Below are positions 1-7,091 of a stretch of DNA of 23,953 nucleotides, one piece after another. Position numbers and translations under genes: made by a program. Position 1 is the stretch's first letter; every line of letters begins with the position of its first letter. The DNA comes from a virus. The notes under the pieces were generated by a model. It was not told where the DNA came from, made no database searches, and saw only the letters and a program-made list of their open reading frames with translations. The stretch is taken from positions 1 to 23,953 of IMG/VR virus record IMGVR_UViG_3300031772_000280; one strand, written 5' to 3'.

Positions 1-402
1 GCTCTCCTTGGAGGAACTGCGACATTCGGGTTCCATAAAACTTATGCAGTTTTAGCAAGTGCAGGAGCTCTCCTTGGAGGAACTGCTGATATTATTTATA
101 ATATTGGTAGAATAATTAGTGGTTCAGGGGGGGTACTTGCTGGAGGAATAGCAAATATACAAACGCATCACGGGCAAATAATTTCTCCAATTGGTGGATG
201 TATAATTGGGGGTGTAGGTACAGTATTAAGAGGAAATACTACTAAAGGAGTTTATGGGGGGATTATTGGGGGAGAGGCTATTATTTTTTCTAGCCAACTT
301 CCGTCTTATATTTCAGGTAATGGGGGATTTATACTAGGAGGAACGTCTGTAAATATAGCCCAAATATATTTTAAAGAACTTAAAATAATAGGAGAAATAC
401 AA
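1..402 (+). repeat. Six ~66-bp degenerate tandem repeats encoding a 22-residue glycine motif
   Basis: The protein repeat is visible in the DNA. A perfect 20-bp copy, GCTCTCCTTGGAGGAACTGC, occurs at 1-20 and again at 67-86, 66 bp apart. The four later units have diverged at the base level but keep the GG core in frame. The array probably continues upstream of the window. Confidence 0.85.
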
Positions 403-489
403 ACTAATTCTTGCACAGGAGTTATAAAAATACTGGAAACTGAAATGGGCTTGAGGTCAAATAGTATTCATGCTAAAGTGTTGATGTAA
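1..489 (+). CDS. Glycine-rich repeat protein, C-terminal part (5' end outside window)
   Basis: The reading frame is open from base 1 to the TAA at 487-489 (162 residues), so this is the 3' end of a longer gene. About residues 1-130 form six imperfect repeats. Each carries a hydrophobic-GG-small core (LLGGTA, LLGGTA, LAGGIA, IIGGVG, IIGGEA, ILGGTS), with the GG pairs at residues 4, 26, 48, 70, 90 and 113, a period of about 22. The last 30 residues are non-repetitive and end in AKVLM. Such short Gly-rich beta-prone repeats occur in phage tail fibres and other virion proteins, so a fibre or other virion surface role next to the lysis genes is inferred. No catalytic motif is visible and I cannot name the family. 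Confidence 0.8.
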   Translation, partial: ALLGGTATFGFHKTYAVLASAGALLGGTADIIYNIGRIISGSGGVLAGGIANIQTHHGQIISPIGGCIIGGVGTVLRGNTTKGVYGGIIGGEAIIFSSQLPSYISGNGGFILGGTSVNIAQIYFKELKIIGEIQTNSCTGVIKILETEMGLRSNSIHAKVLM

Positions 490-521
490 GAAAATAAAAA
501 AGTAAATGGGGTATTCACATA

Positions 522-911
522 ATGAAACAACTCAACGAGAGAACTTCAGCAGTTTTAGCATTATCATTTACCGATTTAGTAGGCAAAAAAGTAGTACCAA
601 TAAGCGGTAAATACCAGATTGTAGATAAAGAATCAGGGACTATACTAAAAGTATGGACGGATTTTGCTCCGAGTTTGGCTACGTACGAGATTAATATTAA
701 TGAAGAATACAATAGGATAATAGACGATTCCAATAATATAGAGGTCAGAATAGTTTCGATAGTAGTACAATATAGTTTAAACCGACAAACAACATCTGAG
801 TTTTGGTATGAAATAATCAATTTATATAATATACCTCCTACAATTGAGACAAGTTCAACAGGGGGATACTCATTAGGCGGAACTGCATTAATTGTGGGAA
901 CGCATATATAG
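522..911 (+). CDS. Small virion-associated protein (beta-rich) with a glycine-repeat tail
   Basis: The 129-residue product starts MKQLNERTSA. It looks like a small phage structural protein type I have seen in podoviral and siphoviral late regions: an N-terminal strand pattern ('vtftD..g....p....Y.I.d..sG'), then a polar middle, then 'VRIVSIVVQYS' and 'FWYEIINLYNI' near residues 87-117. That pattern suggests an immunoglobulin-like beta sandwich, but the function is unknown. The last ~18 residues (GGYSLGGTALIVGTHI) look like one unit of the 22-residue glycine repeat of the upstream gene. The ribosome binding site is weak (GGGG about 10 bases before ATG). The stop codon lies within the next gene's Shine-Dalgarno region, so the two are co-translated. 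Confidence 0.8.
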   Translation: MKQLNERTSAVLALSFTDLVGKKVVPISGKYQIVDKESGTILKVWTDFAPSLATYEININEEYNRIIDDSNNIEVRIVSIVVQYSLNRQTTSEFWYEIINLYNIPPTIETSSTGGYSLGGTALIVGTHI

Positions 912-922
912 GAGGAATTACT

Positions 923-1195
923 ATGGCTACGTGCAAAGAACATGGGGTATTAGTTCAGAAAGTTGATGATATGCACACCCAGATGCTGGATAAGTTTAAA
1001 GTCACATATGTATTTCTTGGGGCAATAGGTACTATTATGACCGCTATTCTGGTTACACTTGTGCTTAATTTGGGCTCCTATAATGCGATAGTTGTCCGTC
1101 TTGACCATGCAGAAAAACAAGTATACGCCCTACAAGAAACGATTAAAACTTTTTTTATACCTAGACAAGCGAAGGAGACATTATGGAAATTTTAG
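923..1195 (+). CDS. Holin-like single-span membrane protein
   Basis: The protein has 90 residues. A polar N-terminus of about 25 residues is followed by one strong membrane segment (about residues 27-50, YVFLGAIGTIMTAILVTLVL) and a charged, probably helical C-terminus rich in Q, E and K. This topology resembles small phage holins or holin-associated proteins of the XhlA/BhlA kind, and the gene sits two genes before an endolysin. A holin role is therefore inferred from topology and context, not from a diagnostic motif. The Shine-Dalgarno is consensus (AGGAGG at 910-915). The 3' end overlaps the next gene by 13 bases. Confidence 0.7.
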   Translation: MATCKEHGVLVQKVDDMHTQMLDKFKVTYVFLGAIGTIMTAILVTLVLNLGSYNAIVVRLDHAEKQVYALQETIKTFFIPRQAKETLWKF

Positions 1196-1833
1196 ATAGA
1201 ATTGGGGAAAAAGTAAAAGCAATTATCGCCATAGGTAGGGACAAGATATTTCCAGTTATGTCCAAAATAGTTAGTACCCCTCTGGTTTATAAAATAGGTT
1301 GTGCAGTTGTTATTATCTTAGGCATAGGTTATGCAGAATGGTCCTATTTTGGAGAGAGTAAAATCAGTAGTAAAATATTTACTATCCCCACAGCGGCGAA
1401 AGGACTTACAAATGTCCCAAAAATTAATGGACCCACAGTAGCGGTTAGGATACTTCCAAAAGCGATAATAGCTAAAAAGTATCCAACTGCCAAAATCACA
1501 GAAGATGAAGAAGCTGTAGATACATCGACAGTTCCTGCGTCTAGAAATTCGCATACAAGCGTTTCTGTTATCAATAAAAAAACGGGGGAAGTTACAACAC
1601 AAATAAGGGAAAATCCCAGCCCGTGGGTTTCACTTGAACACACCAATACCATAGGTATAGGGGCAGAAATAGATGTACATGGCGGGCAAAAGGCTAGATT
1701 ATTCTATAAACGAGATTTACTTAGGATCAAAGATATGTATATACAGGGTGAGGTACAGGGGAAACTTCCGATAAATGGATCCAATGGAAAAACAGAAGCA
1801 GCAGTTTCACTAAATGCAGAATGGAGATTTTAA
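1183..1833 (+). CDS. Membrane-anchored lysis-region protein with barrel-like C-terminus
   Basis: The 216-residue product begins with an amphipathic segment (residues 1-25) and one membrane span (about 34-52). A Pro/Lys-rich periplasmic-type linker follows. The last ~70 residues have the alternating polar/aromatic pattern of outer-membrane beta hairpins ('TIGIGAEIDV', 'ARLFYKRDLLRIKDMYIQGEV', 'AAVSLNAEWRF') and end in Phe, as do many outer-membrane proteins. I recall similar proteins next to phage endolysins, with an unknown role. A bridge between inner and outer membrane, functionally like a spanin, is a plausible inference. No lipobox is seen. ATG 1183 follows GAAGGAG. The stop abuts the amidase start (TAA then ATG). 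Confidence 0.72.
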   Translation: MEILDRIGEKVKAIIAIGRDKIFPVMSKIVSTPLVYKIGCAVVIILGIGYAEWSYFGESKISSKIFTIPTAAKGLTNVPKINGPTVAVRILPKAIIAKKYPTAKITEDEEAVDTSTVPASRNSHTSVSVINKKTGEVTTQIRENPSPWVSLEHTNTIGIGAEIDVHGGQKARLFYKRDLLRIKDMYIQGEVQGKLPINGSNGKTEAAVSLNAEWRF

Positions 1834-2322
1834 ATGACTAGACAAATTGACTATATTGTAATTCATGAGGCCGATTGTGCATTGTTAAAACCAAGTGGGG
1901 CGGAATTTACTATTACAGATATTGACCATTGGCATATTGAACGCGGTTTTAAACGGCAGAGAAGTTGGGTTACGCAATTTAACCCAACTATTAAAGCGTG
2001 TGGGTATCAGTATGTTATCGGTGTAAGAGGAACACTCTGGACGGGGCGTAATGAGGACGAGACACCAGCAGCAGTACAAGGACATAATCACGATTCTATT
2101 AATATATGTTTAATTGGTAAAGGTAAATATACAGCAGCTCAATGGGTTGGATTAAAAGAACTTGTTTCTAGACTCATAGATAGATTTCCAACAGCAATGG
2201 TCAAAGGACATCGTGAATTTGATACCGCTATTGCCCAGGGCAAAACCTGTCCTGATTTCGATGTACAAGTATGGATAAAGAATAATATGGAACCAGTGCC
2301 AAACCATGTTCAAGAGCTATAA
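1834..2322 (+). CDS. Endolysin: N-acetylmuramoyl-L-alanine amidase, T7-lysozyme type
   Basis: This 162-residue protein matches the Amidase_2/PGRP fold of T7 lysozyme (151 residues). It would cut the amide bond between muramic acid and the peptide stem of peptidoglycan. The zinc ligands appear as H11 (IVIHEADC), H126 (KGHREFD) and C139 (GKTCPDFD). K137, two residues before the cysteine, matches T7's catalytic Lys128, and Y58 in GYQYVIG matches Tyr46. 'VQGHNHDSINICLIG' (residues 81-95) is the family's strand segment. There is no signal peptide or separate cell-wall binding domain, so export would depend on a holin. It is the last gene of the lysis module and directly precedes the terminase. In T7 this protein also inhibits RNA polymerase; whether that applies here cannot be judged. 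Confidence 0.95.
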   Translation: MTRQIDYIVIHEADCALLKPSGAEFTITDIDHWHIERGFKRQRSWVTQFNPTIKACGYQYVIGVRGTLWTGRNEDETPAAVQGHNHDSINICLIGKGKYTAAQWVGLKELVSRLIDRFPTAMVKGHREFDTAIAQGKTCPDFDVQVWIKNNMEPVPNHVQEL

Positions 2323-2358
2323 CATTAATTATATTACTAAAGCTGAAAGGATATACTA

Positions 2359-3843
2359 ATGGGATTTGAATTTAAATATTCCGCACCTGCTACAGTATCT
2401 AAATTTATACAATCTATTCATAAGAACGCTTTTATACTCGGTCCAATTGGTTCAGGTAAATCTGTTGGTTGTTGCATAAAAATATTTAGAATAGCACTAA
2501 GCCAGGCTCCAGGCAAGGACGGAGTAAGACGTACAAGGTTTACCATTGTTAGAAACACAAGGGACCAGTTAAATGATACTACCCTAAAGACTTGGCAGAA
2601 GTGGTTCCCTGATGGACCTCTAGGAAAGTATAAAGTATCGGATCGTACCTATGTTATGAATTTTATACCCCCTGATGGAATACCAGTTCATAGCGAAGTT
2701 ATGTTCAGAGCTCTTGACGATGCTGCTGACGTTGCCAAAGTTCTTTCTATGGAAGTAACTGCAGCATGGTTAAACGAATGCCGTGAGATACCCAGAGAGA
2801 TCGTAGAAGCACTAGGTAGTAGATGCGGACGATACCCGGACGACGAACAACGACCAGATGATATGCCCAAAGCGCAATGGCCTACGTACTATGGTTTATT
2901 TGGGGATACAAACGCCCCAGAAGAAGATTCGTACTGGGCTCATGTATTTGACCATACCTCGATTGATGAAGATAACGAGAACTCAGTACTGGTATGTGAA
3001 ACATTTGTTCAACCTGCAGGAGATTCTCCACACCCAGAAAATATAGAGCATTTACCAGTGGGATATTATGAACAGAATGGTAGGTCTGACGAATGGTTTA
3101 GAACTATGGTTCAGGTCCAATATGCGAGATCTATTAAAGGGAAACCAGTATATGAAAAAACATTTAGACCAGAACGGCACATTTCTAAAGTGCAGTTAAA
3201 ATACAATCCAAACCTCCCGCTTATCATAGGGCAAGATTGCGCAAGGTCTCCAGCTGCAGTATTTATGCAGATGAACCCGAATGGAAGGATTAATATTTTG
3301 TCAGAGGCCACAGGGTTTGATATGGGGGCTAAAACTTTTATTAGTATGAAAATACGACCAGTACTACGAAATAGAGGGTTTGAGGGTTCCTTAGTTTTTA
3401 TTGGAGACCCAAGTTGGGTGCAACAAAATAATACAGATGATAATTCATGGAAAAAAGAATTAACCGCGCAGTTTAAGAAAGATGAAAATAACCATGTTAA
3501 ATCAGCAGAAACTAACGACCCTATCCGTAGGATCACGGCTCTTGACGATGCGCTTAGAACCTATCCTGAGGGGGACCCTTTAGTTATGATTGACCCCTCA
3601 TGTACGTGGTTACTCCAAGGGTTGAGAAGCAGATATAGGTACGGAAGAATTAAGGGTTCGGATAATAAGTATCATGACCGCCCAGAGAAAAATAACTGGT
3701 CGCATGTGGTAGAAGCGGCCCAATATGCAGTGTTGTTTCTCACTGGTAAATATTATAGGGTTGATGATTATATAAAAATAAACTACAATATGTTCACTAA
3801 CAGAACAACATATAGACCTGCGGATTCACGAGTAGGCTATTAA
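2359..3843 (+). CDS. terL: Terminase large subunit
   Basis: This is the DNA-packaging motor ATPase and nuclease, 494 residues, usual for the family. Walker A is GPIGSGKS at residues 28-35. The Walker B region is AAWLNE at 135-140, where E140 is the likely catalytic carboxylate and Asn stands in the usual Asp position. Following text 'CREIPREIVEALGSRCGRYP' is typical of this terminase group. The C-terminal nuclease is marked by D293 (IIGQD) and D350 (VFIGDPS). The segment around residues 410-430 (IDPSC...LLQGLRSRYRYGR) is also typical. A start at ATG 2359 follows AAAGG at 2347-2351. No small subunit is recognisable in the window. Confidence 0.95.
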   Translation: MGFEFKYSAPATVSKFIQSIHKNAFILGPIGSGKSVGCCIKIFRIALSQAPGKDGVRRTRFTIVRNTRDQLNDTTLKTWQKWFPDGPLGKYKVSDRTYVMNFIPPDGIPVHSEVMFRALDDAADVAKVLSMEVTAAWLNECREIPREIVEALGSRCGRYPDDEQRPDDMPKAQWPTYYGLFGDTNAPEEDSYWAHVFDHTSIDEDNENSVLVCETFVQPAGDSPHPENIEHLPVGYYEQNGRSDEWFRTMVQVQYARSIKGKPVYEKTFRPERHISKVQLKYNPNLPLIIGQDCARSPAAVFMQMNPNGRINILSEATGFDMGAKTFISMKIRPVLRNRGFEGSLVFIGDPSWVQQNNTDDNSWKKELTAQFKKDENNHVKSAETNDPIRRITALDDALRTYPEGDPLVMIDPSCTWLLQGLRSRYRYGRIKGSDNKYHDRPEKNNWSHVVEAAQYAVLFLTGKYYRVDDYIKINYNMFTNRTTYRPADSRVGY

Positions 3844-3853
3844 GGAGATAATC

Positions 3854-6004
3854 ATGGAGTTCAATGAAGAGGCATTATCTAAATTAGGATGTACCATGAA
3901 AGCCAAGTTCGATACGGCAGCTGCAGATAGAGTAGTTCTGGAACAGCAATGGCTTAAAAATCTTCGCCAGTATAGGGGTAAGTATGATCCAGAGGTAGAG
4001 GATCTAATTCCAAAAGAACGTAGTAAAGTATACCCACGAGACACATATGTAAAAATTGTTACCTTCGTCGCAAAAATGATGGAGATGATGTTCCCCGCAA
4101 CAGAAAGTAATTACAGTATCAATGCTACCCCTTACCCAGATATTTCCCAGGAAAACTTACAGAGTATCATTGATGGCTTACGTAATGAGAAAAAACAGGC
4201 GATGATGTCACAGGTTCAACAGAATCCTGAAATGGCCCAACAGATGCAGGACCCTGCAGTATTTGAACCAGAGGCTAAAGATATTGAACTTGCAGTAAAA
4301 ACGTTTGCTGATGAACGCGCTGATAATATGATGAAAGAATGCCAGGATCAATTAGCTGAAATAGATCATCCAGATTTGAGTAAACGAGTATTGAGTAGTG
4401 GAGCTAAATATGGGTTTGGAATTACAAAAGGACCCTTGGTTAAATATGAAAAAACAAGAGAATGGGTGAGAGGAGCCGATGGAGTATTTACTGCAGTAGA
4501 AAACGAAGAACCTCGCCCATACTATGAACACGTAAAGGTATGGGATATATTCCCAGATCTCGCTGCTAAACATTGGCATGATCAAGAAGGTATATTTGAG
4601 CGTATCGTATTTGCGCGCCACCAACTCGCTGCACTCGCAGATCGTGAAGATATGATATCCAAAAATATCAAGAAGTACTTACGGGATAATACTGCTGGTA
4701 ACTATAAATCAAGAGCATTTGAAACACAACTAAATGTCCTTAATCTTACAGCTAATCTAAACAAAAGGGATGCTCGTAAGTATGAGGTTATTCGTTATTT
4801 TGGATATCTTTCTGGTCACGAGCTTAAAGCTATTGGAGTTAAAATAGGGGATAATAAGCTGCACCAAGATATACTATCAGATATATGGTTGCTTGAGAAT
4901 ACCCCTATTAAAGCAGAACTCGCAGCATTTGGGGAAAAACCAAGCGATATGTACCATGCCTTTATTCATATGGACGATGAAGATTCGGGCCTAACAGGTA
5001 TCGGTCTCCCAGAAATTCTGCGCGATACACAGATGTCAAGATGTGGAGTCCGCAGAATGATTATGGATAATGGGGCAGCAGTTGCAGGTCCTATATGGGA
5101 AGTAAATGAAGACCTCCTATCTAGAGGTAAAGAGGTTCCCACTATTCACTCGTTCGCAACTATATACCGCGAAGGTACAGGACCTGATGCCCAGGTACAG
5201 GCTATCCGTCAATTGAATACGGAATCACATCTTTCGGAGTTACTCGCTGTTGAGGCTGAGCTTAAAAAGGATATTGATGTAGAGAGTAACCTACCCTCTT
5301 GGACAGTCGGTAATGCACAACCCTTAGGAGAAGCATTTAGAACTTCACAGAACATGTCACAAATGACAGGTGGAGCAAACATTATTACAAAAGATAACGT
5401 TCGCAGTTTTGATAATTATACTAAATCCCTTATAGGGTCACTGGTAAATTGGAACATGGAATTTAATAGTCGCGAAGAGATTAAGGGTGATTATGAAGTA
5501 CAACCTAGAGGTACTATTTCATTAGTGGCTAAAGAAGTACGTGGGGCAGCATTGGATCAATTAGCTTCTACTATGACTCCAGAAGATCGTCAGTATGTGG
5601 ATGGCAGGGAACTATTAATATCAAGATTTAAATCGCGTGATCTTGATCCTAATATTGTTAAGACAAAAGAAGTATGCGCCCAAATTGATTCAAGTAATGC
5701 TCAAGCAGCAGCAGCTAAATCGCAGTTAGAAGATGGTATGACCACAGCTAAAACTCAGGATCTATCGGCTAAAGCACAAAAAACTACAGTTGAGGCTCAA
5801 GCAACTCAATCTCAGAATCAGGCAAAAATTGCGGAATTGCTATCTAAGGTAGAAGGGAATTTAGCTAGCGCAAAATCAATGAAAGAAAAATCAACCCTGG
5901 AAACAATGAAAACACTACTCGAAACTTTGAAAGGAGAAGAAACAAGTGGACAACCTACGCAGAACAGAAGTAGAAGCAAAACTACGAAACCTACAAATAA
6001 GTGA
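3854..6004 (+). CDS. Portal protein, podovirus type
   Basis: The 716-residue protein fits the large portals of podoviruses (P22 portal, about 725 residues). It would form the dodecameric ring through which DNA enters and leaves. The N-terminus has helices rich in basic and aromatic residues and the 'RSKVYPRDTYVKIVTFVAKM' type segment (about residues 57-76). The 'DSGLTGIGLPEILRDTQMS' segment (about 376-394) is characteristic of these portals. The C-terminus (about 610-716) is Ala/Gln/Lys-rich and helical, compatible with a barrel or coiled coil inside the capsid. The gene starts 10 bases after the terminase stop with AAGGAG overlapping that stop, and its last 59 bases overlap the next gene. 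Confidence 0.92.
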   Translation: MEFNEEALSKLGCTMKAKFDTAAADRVVLEQQWLKNLRQYRGKYDPEVEDLIPKERSKVYPRDTYVKIVTFVAKMMEMMFPATESNYSINATPYPDISQENLQSIIDGLRNEKKQAMMSQVQQNPEMAQQMQDPAVFEPEAKDIELAVKTFADERADNMMKECQDQLAEIDHPDLSKRVLSSGAKYGFGITKGPLVKYEKTREWVRGADGVFTAVENEEPRPYYEHVKVWDIFPDLAAKHWHDQEGIFERIVFARHQLAALADREDMISKNIKKYLRDNTAGNYKSRAFETQLNVLNLTANLNKRDARKYEVIRYFGYLSGHELKAIGVKIGDNKLHQDILSDIWLLENTPIKAELAAFGEKPSDMYHAFIHMDDEDSGLTGIGLPEILRDTQMSRCGVRRMIMDNGAAVAGPIWEVNEDLLSRGKEVPTIHSFATIYREGTGPDAQVQAIRQLNTESHLSELLAVEAELKKDIDVESNLPSWTVGNAQPLGEAFRTSQNMSQMTGGANIITKDNVRSFDNYTKSLIGSLVNWNMEFNSREEIKGDYEVQPRGTISLVAKEVRGAALDQLASTMTPEDRQYVDGRELLISRFKSRDLDPNIVKTKEVCAQIDSSNAQAAAAKSQLEDGMTTAKTQDLSAKAQKTTVEAQATQSQNQAKIAELLSKVEGNLASAKSMKEKSTLETMKTLLETLKGEETSGQPTQNRSRSKTTKPTNK
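5931..5936 (+). promoter_or_regulatory. Shine-Dalgarno inside the portal gene for a GTG-start gene
   Basis: AAGGAG lies 9 bases before GTG 5946. It supports translation of the small overlapping gene from GTG rather than from a later codon. Confidence 0.65.
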
Positions 6005-6137
6005 GTATGGAATGCTATTAAAAGAATGGGTACAGGGAGAATTTGAAACAGTAAAAGAAAAATTAGTAGATGATCCATCTGAACAAAATGCAGGAAAGGG
6101 GCGGGTGTTAAGAAAAATTTATAAAACACTTTTTTAA
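5946..6137 (+). CDS. Small hypothetical protein overlapping the portal 3' end
   Basis: The 63-residue product starts at GTG and has a good AAGGAG 9 bases upstream. It is charged and probably helical, with no membrane segment: LRRTEVEAKLRNLQISEYG, then a Lys/Glu-rich part, then the basic end GRVLRKIYKTLF. The first 59 bases share DNA with the portal C-terminus in another frame. The remaining 133 bases are unique, read open to a TAA, and have the same A-rich composition as neighbouring genes, which argues that it is real. The function is unknown; small genes in this place occur between portal and scaffold in other phages. Confidence 0.68.
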   Translation: MDNLRRTEVEAKLRNLQISEYGMLLKEWVQGEFETVKEKLVDDPSEQNAGKGRVLRKIYKTLF

Positions 6138-6143
6138 ATACCC

Positions 6144-6171
6144 TTGCTTTACGCTAAGTAACTAATATACT
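6144..6171 (+). promoter_or_regulatory. Sigma70-like promoter upstream of scaffold and capsid
   Basis: TTGCTT (6144-6149), a 16-base spacer, and TATACT (6166-6171) lie in the only sizeable gap (60 bases) before the scaffold gene. Predicted transcription starts near 6178, just upstream of AAAGGAG (6182-6188) and ATG 6198. The -35 lies in CCCTTGC, which recurs at the second promoter near 14768. Confidence 0.7.
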
Positions 6172-6197
6172 ATATATGCAGAAAGGAGTTTATTTTT

Positions 6198-7073
6198 ATG
6201 ATTAAAAAATTAGAGGAAGTTGAACCCACAACGAATGATGAATTTGACAAGTTTTTTGCTGATGCAATTATTGAGAAAGGGGAAGAGACTATAGAAGAGA
6301 TTCCTGAGGAGGAACCAAAACCAAAAGAAGAGATTCCTGAAGAGGAACCAAAACCGAAAGAAGAGATTCCTGAAGAGGAACCAAAACTGAAAGAAGAGAT
6401 TCCTGAAGTAAAAGAAGAACCAAAAGAAGATCCAAGAATTGCAGAGCTTATGAATAAGATTGCGCTTTTGGAAAAGCAAGTAGCAGAACCAGCAAAGAAA
6501 GAAGAAGCACCTAAGGGGCCAACTCCTGAGGAAATCGCAGCGCTGAAAGATGAAGAGGTATTCGTAAAGAAATTCGAAGAAGACTGGGGCGATCATGCAG
6601 CGATGTTTAAAATTCAGCAGAAAAAAATTATCGACTCAGTAACAGATGTTCTTTCTAAAACGCTTGGGCCAATAGTCGAAAAAATTAATAAGACCGAATC
6701 AGTAGTAGCTGAAACTGAATCTGAGAAATTGATGAACGCTGTTTTATCAGTTCATAAAGATGCGATCACACTACTCCCTGAGATTGAGAAGTGGTCGAAA
6801 TCACTTCCTAAGTATCAGCAGAAAGCCGCAGATGATATCCTGGATAAAGGGACTCCGAAAGATATCATTGAGCTTTATGATTCGTTTAAAGAAGCAACAG
6901 GCAGAAATAAGAAAGAAGAAACCCCTGTTGTTCCACCAAAAGAATCAGATGAAGACAAACACCGGAGGCTCAAATCCCTTGAATCTCCAAGAGCCTCGCG
7001 CACTGGAGTAGCGGCAGCTGTAGATCCAACAGACTTTAACGGAGCATTTGAAGAAGCTTTGAAAGTCGTATAA
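6198..7073 (+). CDS. Capsid assembly scaffold-like protein
   Basis: The 291-residue protein is strongly acidic and Glu/Lys/Pro-rich, lies immediately before the major capsid gene, and has no enzymatic motif: the usual profile of a phage scaffold. Residues 33-71 hold an 11-residue tandem repeat (EEIPEEEPKPK, three copies plus a partial fourth). A coiled-coil-like stretch follows (about 78-95, RIAELMNKIALLEKQVAE). The middle is helical. The C-terminus ends DFNGAFEEALKVV after a short basic/Ser-rich part (KHRRLKSLESPRASR), where scaffolds often bind the coat. AAAGGAG precedes ATG 6198 by 9 bases, and the promoter just upstream would drive this gene and the capsid gene. Confidence 0.82.
   Translation: MIKKLEEVEPTTNDEFDKFFADAIIEKGEETIEEIPEEEPKPKEEIPEEEPKPKEEIPEEEPKLKEEIPEVKEEPKEDPRIAELMNKIALLEKQVAEPAKKEEAPKGPTPEEIAALKDEEVFVKKFEEDWGDHAAMFKIQQKKIIDSVTDVLSKTLGPIVEKINKTESVVAETESEKLMNAVLSVHKDAITLLPEIEKWSKSLPKYQQKAADDILDKGTPKDIIELYDSFKEATGRNKKEETPVVPPKESDEDKHRRLKSLESPRASRTGVAAAVDPTDFNGAFEEALKVV
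6294..6410 (+). repeat. 33-bp in-frame tandem repeat, 3.5 copies
   Basis: Units start at 6294, 6327 and 6360, with a partial unit at 6393-6410. Each full unit encodes EEIPEEEPKPK or its variant ending PKLK. Copies differ at only one to three bases, so expansion looks recent. Being 33 bp long, gain or loss of a unit keeps the reading frame. Confidence 0.95.
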
Positions 7074-7091
7074 TACAAAAAGGAGTTAGTC

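Noticed and set aside
1-402. Tandem repeats considered as a CRISPR array
   Set aside because: The repeats are in frame within an open reading frame, diverge gradually and have no unique spacers of constant length.
515-943. 142-codon minus-strand open frame over the first small gene
   Set aside because: It is antisense to a gene with family-like text and a chain of coupled plus-strand starts. No ribosome site was seen.
6100-6143. T-rich stretch (CACTTTTTT) before the scaffold promoter as a terminator
   Set aside because: No preceding GC-rich stem could be found.
6138-6197. T7-type single-subunit RNA polymerase promoter
   Set aside because: No conserved ~20-base palindrome-free consensus recurs in the gaps. 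The visible elements fit sigma70 -35 and -10 boxes better.
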